Source: Bacteroidota bacterium (GTDB lineage Bacteria > Bacteroidota > Bacteroidia > Chitinophagales > Chitinophagaceae). Taken from it: a stretch of DNA of 64,000 bases. Position numbers and translations under genes: made by a program. The notes under the pieces were generated by a model that saw nothing but the letters and a program-made list of their open reading frames with translations, searched no databases and was not told the origin of the DNA. How positions within the stretch are numbered: position 1 is the first letter of the stretch; every line of letters starts with the position of its first letter. The DNA is taken from positions 186,001 to 250,000 of the forward strand of contig JAFDXL010000008.1 of NCBI GenBank assembly GCA_018267955.1, read 5' to 3'. Shown here in pieces: positions 1 through 7,011 of the stretch.

Positions 1-227
1 GATGTAAAATCACTATTACTGAATACTTCCGTACTTGGAGACTGTAACACCGTAGAATAATGCAACGCAGTATCCATAAGTGTATTTATATCGCGTGTTT
101 TGCACTGCGCATAAATATGTTCTTTAAGATGTACCAGAACTTCTCTCTCATAGCTCCAGTCGTTAAAGAAATTTAACGTGAGCATTAGTAAGAAGCCCGA
201 AACAAATGCGTAAGCAAATCGAAGCAT
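1..227 (-). CDS. Unrecognised membrane-anchored protein, N-terminal part only
   Basis: The reverse strand is open from an ATG at 227 to the window edge, giving 75 codons without a stop; the C-terminus lies outside the window. The N-terminus (MLRFAYAFVSGFLLMLTLNF) is one hydrophobic segment of about 18 residues that would act as a signal anchor. It is followed by a polar stretch rich in charged residues (NDWSYEREVLVHLKEHIYAQ). I do not recognise a family from this fragment. An untranslated gap of about 145 bases separates it from the next gene, which is also on the minus strand. Confidence 0.6.
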   Translation of the reverse strand, partial: MLRFAYAFVSGFLLMLTLNFFNDWSYEREVLVHLKEHIYAQCKTRDINTLMDTALHYSTVLQSPSTEVFSNSDFT

Positions 228-373
228 TGATGTCGGGTTTGTTTTACGTAGGTTAAACCTCTATACGTTACTTAAAGTGCAAAGATAATCGGAAAAAAAG
301 TATATTTTCCAAACAAATATTATAATTAACTGCTAGTTACAATTGCCGCTGAGAGCAATGAGATTTCAAAATA

Positions 374-649
374 TTATTCTTCCCGCAATCGCCCGGCGTA
401 GCTATACAGCAGTCCTTTCGTGTAGTTAAAGATGATCGTATCACCGGCTTCATCATTGATCGATATCATTTTATCTCCATCGGCGTTCACAAAAAAATCA
501 TCCTCATCTATTTCGCCCGAAGCAATTAAATTATCAATACCTGACTTAATTTGCTCGTCTATCCGGCGTTTATAAAGTTCATTTTCTTCGATACTGTCCA
601 TAGGCAAATATATACATATTGATGCCTCGTCACCTGCTATCTGTAGCAA
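374..649 (-). CDS. Small unrecognised protein (up to 91 aa)
   Basis: The frame opens with TTG at 649, only two codons after the stop of the upstream 88-aa gene, so the two are probably co-transcribed and translationally coupled. An ATG at codon 17 is an alternative start and would give about 75 aa. The protein is acidic in the middle (ASGEIDEDDFFVNADGDK) and ends in DTIIFNYTKGLLYSYAGRLREE. The pattern of gDtIIfN resembles the gDtIIiN segment of its upstream neighbour, so the two may share a small beta-rich fold. No known family is recognised, and the start is uncertain. Confidence 0.55.
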   Translation of the reverse strand: MLQIAGDEASICIYLPMDSIEENELYKRRIDEQIKSGIDNLIASGEIDEDDFFVNADGDKMISINDEAGDTIIFNYTKGLLYSYAGRLREE

Positions 650-655
650 TGATCA

Positions 656-922
656 TTAAAGCGCAAGCAACCGGCGGTTCACTTCCAATACATCGTTGGG
701 TCCATTAATGATAATGGTATCTCCCAGACCGAAAATAAACATTAGCTTAATGGGCAGGTTCCTAAGATTGCCAAACAAGGTTTCAAGAGTTTGTATTCCC
801 GATTTGGAATCATACTCCATCCTGCGATGAATAATAACATTATTGTCTTTTTCGGTAAGTACAAGTTCTTTTCCCGAAACTGGCCGGCAAATTACAGCCA
901 TGACGCGTTCGCTTGTAATCAT
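656..922 (-). CDS. Small protein, tandem paralogue 1 (88 aa)
   Basis: This 88-aa protein is clearly homologous over its whole length to the 88-aa product at 1090-1356. Shared blocks include VMAVICRPVSGKEL, NNVIIHRR, PIKLMFIFGLGDTIIIN and the identical C-terminus RRLLAL. There is no signal peptide or membrane segment, so it should be cytoplasmic. It lies directly upstream of the 91-aa gene. The family is not one I recognise. Conservation of the basic and aromatic positions between the copies supports a real gene rather than a chance frame. Confidence 0.7.
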   Translation of the reverse strand: MITSERVMAVICRPVSGKELVLTEKDNNVIIHRRMEYDSKSGIQTLETLFGNLRNLPIKLMFIFGLGDTIIINGPNDVLEVNRRLLAL

Positions 923-1089
923 TGTAGTTTGTTTTAACGATTACGCTACATTAGAAGAGGATACCTCTAAGATAGAGCATCAATATGTATTATGCAATGA
1001 TATTTATGCTATTATATTGATGATTTTTATCTCTTCGTTTTGAGTGTAACTACATAGAGCCAGCCGTTTAGCTATTGTAAATGATTGAT

Positions 1090-1356
1090 TTACAATGCCA
1101 GGAGTCTACGGGTAACTTCATTGAAGTCTTCGGGATGATTTACTACTATGCTATCTCCAAACCCGAAGATGAACATAAGTTTTATTGGAAAGCGTTTCAG
1201 GCCGGCGAGGAATGACTCCACAGCCTGTTTGGTGTTTTTCCCGTCAAATTCAATACGACGGTGAATAATTACATTATTTGCTTTTTCTGTTTGCAGCAGT
1301 TCTTTGCCGCTAAGAGGCCTGCACATGATGGCCATTACCAGTTCCCGTGCGTTCAT
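1090..1356 (-). CDS. Small protein, tandem paralogue 2 (88 aa)
   Basis: This is the second copy of the 88-aa family, with the same length and the same C-terminal RRLLAL as the product at 656-922. The two copies have diverged mostly in the middle (KNTKQAVESFLAGLKRF against SGIQTLETLFGNLRNL). No domain is recognised. It is separated from copy 1 by 167 bases and probably has its own promoter. The tandem arrangement indicates a local duplication followed by divergence. Confidence 0.7.
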   Translation of the reverse strand: MNARELVMAIMCRPLSGKELLQTEKANNVIIHRRIEFDGKNTKQAVESFLAGLKRFPIKLMFIFGFGDSIVVNHPEDFNEVTRRLLAL

Positions 1357-1447
1357 TACCTATCATTTTTTTAATGAATGATACAAATAGTAGTACAATA
1401 ATTTTTTAGAACGATTCTCTCTATTTTGGGTTGTAGCCAGGTAATGG

Positions 1448-1672
1448 TCAATAAGGCATCTTGTGTTTACTCCTGTCATAAGCGCCGTAATATTCCGTTT
1501 TTAACGAATCGCCTAATGGTAGTATAAGGTAATTGTTCTCTTTCTTGCTGATTTTAAACTCCTCTTTATAATTAATAACGATCACTCCGCTATGTACTTC
1601 CACCCATCCTATATGTTGATCCTTATCTCCCCCAAGGTATAGTTCATACCCTAACTCTTTTCCCGCTTGCAT
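1448..1672 (-). CDS. Small unrecognised protein
   Basis: The frame has an ATG at 1672 and a GTG two codons earlier at 1678; I prefer the ATG. The product of about 74 aa has no signal peptide and reads as a small beta-rich protein (WVEVHSGVIVINYKEEF, ENNYLILPLGDSL). No family is recognised. It has the same orientation as the 88-aa genes downstream and may belong with them, but a gap of 91 bases argues for separate expression. Confidence 0.5.
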   Translation of the reverse strand: MQAGKELGYELYLGGDKDQHIGWVEVHSGVIVINYKEEFKISKKENNYLILPLGDSLKTEYYGAYDRSKHKMPY

Positions 1673-1872
1673 GTTCACGTACTTATTGTTTTTTAAAGAA
1701 AATCCCTACGTAAACAAATATAAGGGGAAAATACCCTCAACAATCACCTGTAAATTAATATTATTCTGCATTATGTATAACACTTGGAGCATAATTTATT
1801 TAAAAAATAAATTACCCTTTGCAAAGCCCAAAATCATCTTAGGCAACGTATTTTGCCGGTAAATTCCAGGTT

Positions 1873-2196
1873 ATGAAAAATAGATTCTTATCCATAGCAT
1901 TATTAGCAGGTATGTTTACAGCTGCAATAAATGTTTCTGCCCAAACAAATAAAGCTGTTACTCCGCCGTCACAACAGGATCAAACCGATAAGGCTGATGG
2001 CGTTTATATAATGAATAATAAGCCAATGATAATGAAAGGCGGTAAAGCAGAGCCATTGCAGCATGATATAAAACTGGCTAATGGCACAGTTGTAAAATCA
2101 AATGGTGTGATCAAGCGCCCGGATGGCTCTGAAGCTAAGTTGAAGAATGGAGATGTGATTAATATGCAGGGCCAGGTATCTAAAAAAAATAAATAG
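1873..2196 (+). CDS. Secreted DUF6799-like protein
   Basis: The 107-aa product starts with a clear Sec signal peptide (MKNRFLSIALLAGMFTAA, cleaved after NVSA). The mature part carries short repeats of the form DGVYIMNNKPMIMKGGKAEP and NGTVVKSNGVIKRPDGSEAK, ending in KNGDVINMQGQ. This is the pattern I associate with DUF6799 proteins of Bacteroidota. The protein is probably periplasmic or exported and its function is unknown. A strong bidirectional terminator follows and separates it from the convergent lipoprotein gene. Confidence 0.75.
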   Translation: MKNRFLSIALLAGMFTAAINVSAQTNKAVTPPSQQDQTDKADGVYIMNNKPMIMKGGKAEPLQHDIKLANGTVVKSNGVIKRPDGSEAKLKNGDVINMQGQVSKKNK

Positions 2197-2206
2197 TCTG
2201 ATATTA

Positions 2207-2241
2207 AAAGAGCATGAACTATAAAATAGTTCATGCTCTTT
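2207..2241. terminator. Bidirectional intrinsic terminator
   Basis: A 15-bp perfect stem (AAAGAGCATGAACTA with its complement) encloses a 5-base loop. It lies between two convergent genes and has A/T runs on both sides, so it can end both transcripts. Confidence 0.85.
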
Positions 2242-2259
2242 CTATCCTATACCTACAGG

Positions 2260-2790
2260 TTATCGTTGTTGTTGCTGTTGTTGTTCTTTTTTCTTTTTAT
2301 TGGCATCAATAATAGCGCCAGTACCTAGGCCAGCCGCGGCGCCTGTAAGCCCACCAACTATGGCACCTTCGCCTTTACGGCCATCTATCATAGCACCTGT
2401 TATAGCGCCTGCGCCGGCTCCTATAAGTGCGCCTGTTGCTTTAGCGCTCCAGCGTTTCTTTTGTGGCGGAGCAGGTTGTGTATTAGGTGTTTGTGGTGCG
2501 GTATTGTAAGTATTATTGGTTACGTATGTAGGATGGCTGGATCTGGTACCTCCGCTATGATGCGTAGTTGAGTGAGATGTAGCTGTTGCAGCTTGTTGTG
2601 TTGCTGCATCCTTTTGTACAGCAGCTGCTTCTGCACTTGCCTGGTTCATGGAATCTATGACTTGTTGTTTGGCCATCTCCATTTTCATGGAATCTATTGT
2701 TCTCTGCTGAACGTCAGATACGTCGTTATTTTTATTACTGCATGATGCCATCACGGCTGCTATTGCTATAACTGAAAATGCTTTTTTCAT
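2260..2790 (-). CDS. Lipoprotein with glycine-zipper domain
   Basis: I place the start at the ATG at 2790 because it gives a compact lipoprotein signal (MKKAFSVIAIAAVMASCSN) with a lipobox Cys; an upstream in-frame ATG at 2814 would add eight polar residues. A low-complexity Ala/Gln/Thr/Ser/Pro linker follows. The C-terminal third is a glycine-zipper domain of the YMGG/Gly-zipper type (GALIGAGAGAITGAMI, GAIVGGLTGAAAGLGTG), able to insert into or pack against a membrane. The protein ends in a KKKKEQQQQQQR tail. It is probably an envelope lipoprotein; its exact role is unknown. Confidence 0.75.
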   Translation of the reverse strand: MKKAFSVIAIAAVMASCSNKNNDVSDVQQRTIDSMKMEMAKQQVIDSMNQASAEAAAVQKDAATQQAATATSHSTTHHSGGTRSSHPTYVTNNTYNTAPQTPNTQPAPPQKKRWSAKATGALIGAGAGAITGAMIDGRKGEGAIVGGLTGAAAGLGTGAIIDANKKKKEQQQQQQR

Positions 2791-2916
2791 AACGTCTGTC
2801 TTTAGTTTAATCATGTTTGTTTAAAACTGTGCCAACATCGGTATAGGGTAGCGATATTTAACAACAATAGTTGTTGACGGCACAACATTTACACCATAAC
2901 TAGTAAAGAAATAACT

Positions 2917-3111
2917 ATGCAATCCCGATACCACAATAAAATTGAGAATCAATCGCTTAAGCGAGATGTAGATTTACCAATGACACTACCTCCGAATGCA
3001 AACTGGGATATTTATTCCACAGTGAAAGAGCCTGATGCTCCCAACAGCGGCAAACAACCCGAAAATGTAGAAGATGAAATATATAACCAGTGGGAAAACA
3101 ACTATAACTGA
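2917..3111 (+). CDS. Small unrecognised polar protein (64 aa)
   Basis: The gene is divergent from the glycine-zipper lipoprotein. The product is highly polar (QSRYHNKIENQSLKRDVDLP, PENVEDEIYNQWENNYN) with no signal peptide or membrane segment and looks intrinsically disordered. No family is recognised. Support is limited to a clean ATG frame and a coding-like composition. Confidence 0.45.
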   Translation: MQSRYHNKIENQSLKRDVDLPMTLPPNANWDIYSTVKEPDAPNSGKQPENVEDEIYNQWENNYN

Positions 3112-3134
3112 TCCCACCGGTTTTTAGTTTCCCA

Positions 3135-3404
3135 TTATTCTTCTCCAAGAAATTTGTGAAGCAATTCATACTTTACTCTGCGACTTTCGGCATAGGCGCC
3201 CAGGTGAAAGGAGGCATACGCCAGTTCGTTCGCATTTTCAAGCTTATAAGAGGCTGCCGCTAATGCATCGGGAAATGTTTCTGTTAGCTGATAACAATTC
3301 TCTATTATTTCATCTATTTCCGCTTCGCGATCAACTGTAATGTTCATAGCTCTTGCAAAGCTTTCTTCTGTAGTCTCTACTACTGTAATGAGGATGTTTT
3401 TCAT
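3135..3404 (-). CDS. Small unrecognised helical protein (about 89 aa)
   Basis: I place the start at the ATG at 3404 (MKNILITVVETTEESFARAM); the longer frame from 3440 would run into the hairpin upstream. The product is alpha-helical and acidic (DREAEIDEIIENCYQLTETF, SRRVKYELLHKFLGEE), cytoplasmic, and unrecognised. It is the last gene of a run of small minus-strand genes (4667 to 3135) that leads away from the S24 repressor switch. Confidence 0.6.
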   Translation of the reverse strand: MKNILITVVETTEESFARAMNITVDREAEIDEIIENCYQLTETFPDALAAASYKLENANELAYASFHLGAYAESRRVKYELLHKFLGEE

Positions 3405-3443
3405 GATTATATGAGATTTATATTTTAATGATGCTTTCAAAAG

Positions 3444-3467
3444 GCAGGTGCCATTTTAGGCACCTGC
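3444..3467 (-). terminator. Hairpin between small genes, probable terminator or attenuator
   Basis: GCAGGTGCC and GGCACCTGC form a 9-bp perfect stem around a 6-base loop. Read on the minus strand, it is followed by TTTTG. It may end part of the transcript from the 125-aa gene before the next gene starts. Confidence 0.6.
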
Positions 3468-3538
3468 TTCTATTTCTTCGTTCGTTTGTTTGCCCGCAGG
3501 TTTTATAGTCTGTTCAATGGTGATAGGACTGAATGCGG

Positions 3539-3916
3539 CTACGCGGCCACACCAATACTATTTACAGGGGCAGGTTCTGAAAGGATTATATAAAAAAGAT
3601 GATTGTTTTGCAGCAATTCTACACTGTAACTTTTAAGTGTAAGTTCTGCAAGTTTGCACACAGCGCTAAACCTCGAAGCATATACCCTTGGTTGTCCACT
3701 TTCGTCAGCCAGGAAAGTATGCTCTTCCGTTACTACAAACGTAGGTTGCCGTCTGAGGATAGATTCTTTATAGGCGATCTCCCTGTAAAGTTTTTCTTTA
3801 ACTTCTGCAGGCTGCAAGGCCTTGTCCACAAAGTTGCGAAGTGTTTCCATCGTTTCAGGGTTGCGATGAGATCGTACCCAGTTACTTACGTGATTGTAAA
3901 AGATGTTCTGTTCCAT
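3539..3916 (-). CDS. Unrecognised 125-aa protein
   Basis: The 125-aa product has no signal peptide. It contains a helical N-terminal half (NWVRSHRNPETMETLRNFVD) and a segment with basic and acidic alternation (EKLYREIAYKESILRRQPTF). No family is recognised. An open stretch in the -1 frame just past the stop encodes 26 coding-like residues that end at a TAA inside the hairpin at 3444-3467. The annotated end may therefore reflect a frame disruption. The gene belongs to the minus-strand run divergent from the S24 repressor. Confidence 0.6.
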   Translation of the reverse strand: MEQNIFYNHVSNWVRSHRNPETMETLRNFVDKALQPAEVKEKLYREIAYKESILRRQPTFVVTEEHTFLADESGQPRVYASRFSAVCKLAELTLKSYSVELLQNNHLFYIILSEPAPVNSIGVAA

Positions 3917-3942
3917 ATATAACTCTGTTTTTTTGTGACTGA

Positions 3943-4407
3943 TTAAATGATTTTGTACAAAAGGTTTTGTTCAATAATAAAAGTCATGAGGTTGCTGACG
4001 GTTATGCCATATGCCTCATACGGCCATTTATTTTTGTTGGCATATTTACGCGGCAATTCTGTTATGCACCAATCCAGCCGGCAGGTTTGGTATAACCATA
4101 ATTCAAAATCTGCTCTATTGATACGTAAACATGTGTTTTGTGGAATGCCTGTTGAATAACCTATAAGGACAGAGATGGTAGAGGTAGAAAAATCTTTGAT
4201 TTGTATAATTTTTGTTAGATTTGACACGTGTTTTTTATTTTTTGTTTTGAAAGGCCCGTAGTTTCTACTATGGGCATTTTTATTTACGGGCCTTTCAACC
4301 TGCAAAACACCATAAGGCCATGATTTACAACAAACTGTACCATTGTTGAATGCTTTTTGAAGTAGCATTTCAACATTTTTCCTAGCCAGTTCTTTTGTTG
4401 TAATCAT
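3943..4407 (-). CDS. Unrecognised 154-aa protein beside the S24 switch
   Basis: This basic protein of 154 aa has no signal peptide and no recognised domain. It is rich in Lys, Asn, Cys and Tyr (VNKNAHSRNYGPFKTKNKK, YQTCRLDWCITELPRKYANK), and its composition is more AT-rich than the housekeeping genes nearby. It lies 44 bases downstream of the 71-aa gene and is probably expressed from the same divergent promoter. Its place behind a repressor-controlled promoter suggests an accessory or phage-like origin, but that is inference from context only. Confidence 0.6.
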   Translation of the reverse strand: MITTKELARKNVEMLLQKAFNNGTVCCKSWPYGVLQVERPVNKNAHSRNYGPFKTKNKKHVSNLTKIIQIKDFSTSTISVLIGYSTGIPQNTCLRINRADFELWLYQTCRLDWCITELPRKYANKNKWPYEAYGITVSNLMTFIIEQNLLYKII

Positions 4408-4451
4408 TTTAATTTTATTGTGTTTTTGTTGTCTGTTTAATTAAAGCAATT

Positions 4452-4667
4452 TTATGCTGCGCTTTCTATAAACAACTTTGATCTCTTATAATTGATGTAA
4501 ACCCTCAGCTTTCCGATAGCATATAAATCGCCGCTCCCGGTTTTAGCGATATTGCGAAGTGAATTAACAGGTAAGCCAGTCTTATTGCTGCAATCCTTAA
4601 TAGCATCGCTGTTATTTACCAACGCTACCAGCTTTTTATGCTCTCTAAAAGAAATTTTCTCTACCAT
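4452..4667 (-). CDS. Small putative DNA-binding protein divergent from the S24 repressor
   Basis: The 71-aa product is basic and contains a possible helix-turn-helix (AIKDCSNKTGLPVNSLRNIA). No firm family match is claimed. It starts at the ATG at 4667, directly across the 130-bp intergenic region from the S24 repressor, with a good TTTG-N19-TACATTTG promoter on the minus strand. The geometry of a small gene facing a repressor recalls the cro side of a phage switch. It could equally be an unrelated regulated gene. Confidence 0.6.
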   Translation of the reverse strand: MVEKISFREHKKLVALVNNSDAIKDCSNKTGLPVNSLRNIAKTGSGDLYAIGKLRVYINYKRSKLFIESAA

Positions 4668-4668
4668 G

Positions 4669-4765
4669 ATTGTTTGTTTTAAACAATTCTATACATTTGT
4701 GCAACAAAGAATGTGCATTTGCTACTTTGTTATACAAATGTACAATAATTGCACAAATGTCCAAA
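4669..4765. promoter_or_regulatory. Divergent promoters with repeated ACAAATGT operators
   Basis: Two Bacteroidota-type -7 boxes reading TACATTTG lie head to head: 4692-4699 on the plus strand (weak ATTG 19 bases upstream) and 4735-4742 on the minus strand (TTTG at 4762-4765, 19-base spacer). ACATTTGTGCAA at 4693-4704 and TTGCACAAATGT at 4749-4760 form a 12-bp inverted repeat. A third ACAAATGT core overlaps the minus-strand -7 box. The cores overlap the -7 boxes, which fits repression of both promoters by the S24 protein. Confidence 0.65.
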
Positions 4766-4797
4766 TGTTTTCTTGAAAAAATTATAAGACTTTAACT

Positions 4798-5517
4798 ATG
4801 GCTCATTTACATGAAGGGGAAGCGCTGCAAAACGCGGCAAGGATTAGCAAGTTGGGCGTGCACGGCCTGGCAGATGCCATGGGCGTGCCTCGCAGTACCC
4901 TCTACTACAATTTTAAAAAGGAATCTCTGGATGCAGAACTTAAGGAAAAAGCGGCAGAGGTGTTAGGAATAGAACCTGAACGCCTTTTTGGTGGGTCTTA
5001 TAATCCCAATTCTATCCGGACTACGGGCGATGCGCTAAGGTTTATGAAAGCATTTGGCGATGGTAGCTCTGCTCCCGAGGGCATAGGCATAGTTCCTATT
5101 ATGGCTCAGGCCGGTTACAGCCAGCATTATCTCGAGCCCACCTTCAGCAGTGAACTGCAGCAGATACAGCTTCCTAACCTTCCTTATCATGGAGAGCGCT
5201 ACCGTGTCTTTGAAGTAAGCGGCGATAGCATGGAGCCAACGCTGAAAGAACATTTTCATGTAGTATGCGAAAGAGTAGAGCCGGAGTTTTGGAACACGAC
5301 AGCACAGTTCTATATATATGTTGTAGTAACGGAAGACCGCATTATGGTAAAACGGTTGTTTAGAAAAGATAACAACACCTTCGTTTGCATCAGCGACAAC
5401 GAAGAATTTTACCCGCAATTTACATTAGATAGAAGTGAGATCAGGGAGCTATGGCTGGTAAAACGGAAAATCGATTGGGAGATGCCACCACCTAAGCGTT
5501 TCGAAATAACAGTTTGA
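4798..5517 (+). CDS. S24 family (LexA/CI-like) transcriptional repressor
   Basis: The 239-aa protein has an N-terminal helix-turn-helix (about residues 18-45, VHGLADAMGVPRSTLYYNFK) and a C-terminal S24 peptidase domain. The catalytic serine sits in SGDSMEPTL (Ser144) and the lysine in RIMVKRL (Lys185). A candidate self-cleavage Ala-Gly lies at residues 105-106 (AQAGY). The family consists of repressors that cut themselves when stimulated by RecA filaments after DNA damage. Its own promoter region carries repeated ACAAATGT motifs, so autoregulation and control of the divergent minus-strand genes is likely. It could be a host SOS-type regulator or a phage-derived repressor. It is too divergent from LexA to name. 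Confidence 0.85.
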   Translation: MAHLHEGEALQNAARISKLGVHGLADAMGVPRSTLYYNFKKESLDAELKEKAAEVLGIEPERLFGGSYNPNSIRTTGDALRFMKAFGDGSSAPEGIGIVPIMAQAGYSQHYLEPTFSSELQQIQLPNLPYHGERYRVFEVSGDSMEPTLKEHFHVVCERVEPEFWNTTAQFYIYVVVTEDRIMVKRLFRKDNNTFVCISDNEEFYPQFTLDRSEIRELWLVKRKIDWEMPPPKRFEITV

Positions 5518-5523
5518 TTTGAT

Positions 5524-5548
5524 AGCCGGACGATTGATCCGGCTTTTT
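5524..5548 (+). terminator. Intrinsic terminator of the S24 repressor gene
   Basis: AGCCGG and CCGGCT form the stem and a TTTTT tract follows. It starts seven bases after the stop codon. Confidence 0.75.
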
Positions 5549-5631
5549 GTTAACCGGTAGTTAACGGTTTGCAAATCGGAGGTTAAGCGGTCGTTTAAAT
5601 AATGCAAAGCTATTTTAGGACAATAAATTAG
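5549..5631 (+). promoter_or_regulatory. 11-bp phased GTTAA array and promoter, copy A
   Basis: Pentamers start at 5549 (GTTAA), 5560 (GTTAA), 5571 (GCAAA), 5582 (GTTAA) and, degenerate, 5593 (GTTTAA), all in exact 11-bp steps. A -7-like box TAAATTAG lies at 5624-5631, which is 42 bp from the 5582 element. The layout matches four other arrays in this window. It drives the short ORF at 5653. Confidence 0.75.
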
Positions 5632-5652
5632 AGCTCTAAACCACGCAATACC

Positions 5653-5736
5653 ATGCAACAAGGACTTTTATTTGACGATATGATCATCACAGAAGCAGAC
5701 TTTATTCTCGCAAGTATCTTTATTGATCTTGACTGA
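5653..5736 (+). CDS. 27-aa ORF, possible peptide or truncated gene start
   Basis: An ATG about 17 bases after the expected transcription start of array promoter A opens a 27-codon frame (MQQGLLFDDMIITEADFI, then LASIFIDLD). It ends by overlapping the 3' end of the convergent MFS gene by 17 bases. The N-terminus looks like that of a normal cytoplasmic protein. The most likely reading is the 5' remnant of a longer gene cut by a deletion or insertion; a genuine regulated small protein is the alternative. It is not recognised. Confidence 0.35.
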   Translation: MQQGLLFDDMIITEADFILASIFIDLD

Positions 5737-6913
5737 TATTCCCGTATACCAGGGCTTTGCGGTAAATGGAGATAAAGCCAAATATTGGGCCTATTGTCAA
5801 TACCCAGTATACATAGTCTGTTTTTATAATTTTCTGCAGCACTGCGATCAGTTGCATGCTTACTACAGTAATGGCAAAGCCTATACAGTTAACCACAGTT
5901 AGAGCTGTGCCTCTTAGTGAAGGCTCTGCAGATTGTGCTATCAGCGAAGTAAATTGAGGCGAATCTGCAACCACAGCCATTCCCCATACCAGCATAAATG
6001 GTAAAAAGATAGTAATGGGTAAGGTCATTGCAAAGGGTAGGAGCAGGCAACAGATCCCCGATAACAAAAGTGCAATAAATGCAGTTATTATATTGCCTCG
6101 TCTTAACGAAATATACCCGCCTATAACGCACCCTGCACTTCCGCTAGCAATAACAAAAAAAGATAATAATGAAGTATTGATGTTGTTGCCTGCTGAATGC
6201 TTTGAAGCAGAGTTGATTATTAATGATGGTACAAGTGCCCAAAACGTATATAGCTCCCACATATGGCCAAAATACCCGAATGCTGCCAATCTGAAATCCC
6301 TGTTACGAAAAAGTTTGAAGGCGTGTAAGAAGTCAGGTTTTGACATGCTTGTTCTATGCGGCCCATCTGGCACAGCAAATAAAATGATAGCTCCTCCTAA
6401 ACCAGACAGCACAGACACGCAAATAATTACATAATGCCAGTTAAGCGCTGCTTTAGTAGCATGTAACAGGTACGGGAAGGCAGTGCCTAGAACTAATGCG
6501 CCAACTAAATAGCCCAAAACTTTTCCTAGCCCTTGATGATGATAATCCGCAGCTATTTTCATCCCTACAGGGTAGATGCCCGCGAGAAAAAATCCAGTAA
6601 TGTAGCGGCTGGTTAGTAGTGTCATCAGGTTGCAAGCCCAGATCAGGGATAAATTAGATAATGCGCCCAGCATCGAGCAAACAAAAAATATCCTTGATGG
6701 CGAAAAACGATCGGTAATTGTAAAAATGGAAAACAGCAAAGTTCCGGTAATAAAGCCAAGCTGAACTGCTGATACTACGTGAGGTAATACATCGACCGAA
6801 ATATTCAAAGCTCCGGCAATGTCTTTTAAGACTGCATTTCCGGCAAACCAGGTAGATGTGCCGGCGAATTGCGATAACACAATGATGGGTAATATGTGCT
6901 TTTTTATATCCAC
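5720..6913 (-). CDS. Major facilitator superfamily transporter
   Basis: The 397-aa product is a polytopic membrane protein with about 12 predicted transmembrane segments and a central polar loop near residues 185-205. The N-terminal half carries MFS features: a substrate-path helix FAGTSTWFAGNAVLKDI and the inter-helix segment FTITDRFSPSRIFF in the place of the loop 2-3 signature. Transporters of this group use the proton gradient to move small solutes. The substrate cannot be deduced. The gene is monocistronic, convergent with the short ORF of array A, and ends with a 17-base overlap. Confidence 0.85.
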   Translation of the reverse strand: MDIKKHILPIIVLSQFAGTSTWFAGNAVLKDIAGALNISVDVLPHVVSAVQLGFITGTLLFSIFTITDRFSPSRIFFVCSMLGALSNLSLIWACNLMTLLTSRYITGFFLAGIYPVGMKIAADYHHQGLGKVLGYLVGALVLGTAFPYLLHATKAALNWHYVIICVSVLSGLGGAIILFAVPDGPHRTSMSKPDFLHAFKLFRNRDFRLAAFGYFGHMWELYTFWALVPSLIINSASKHSAGNNINTSLLSFFVIASGSAGCVIGGYISLRRGNIITAFIALLLSGICCLLLPFAMTLPITIFLPFMLVWGMAVVADSPQFTSLIAQSAEPSLRGTALTVVNCIGFAITVVSMQLIAVLQKIIKTDYVYWVLTIGPIFGFISIYRKALVYGNISQDQ

Positions 6914-7011
6914 GCTCCAAATTATCTACTTACTGGTAATCGTTTTGTAATATAAGCGACAAATTAGATATTTGGCACCAACTTTGTTGCTAAACAGTTT
7001 AAACTCCTTTT

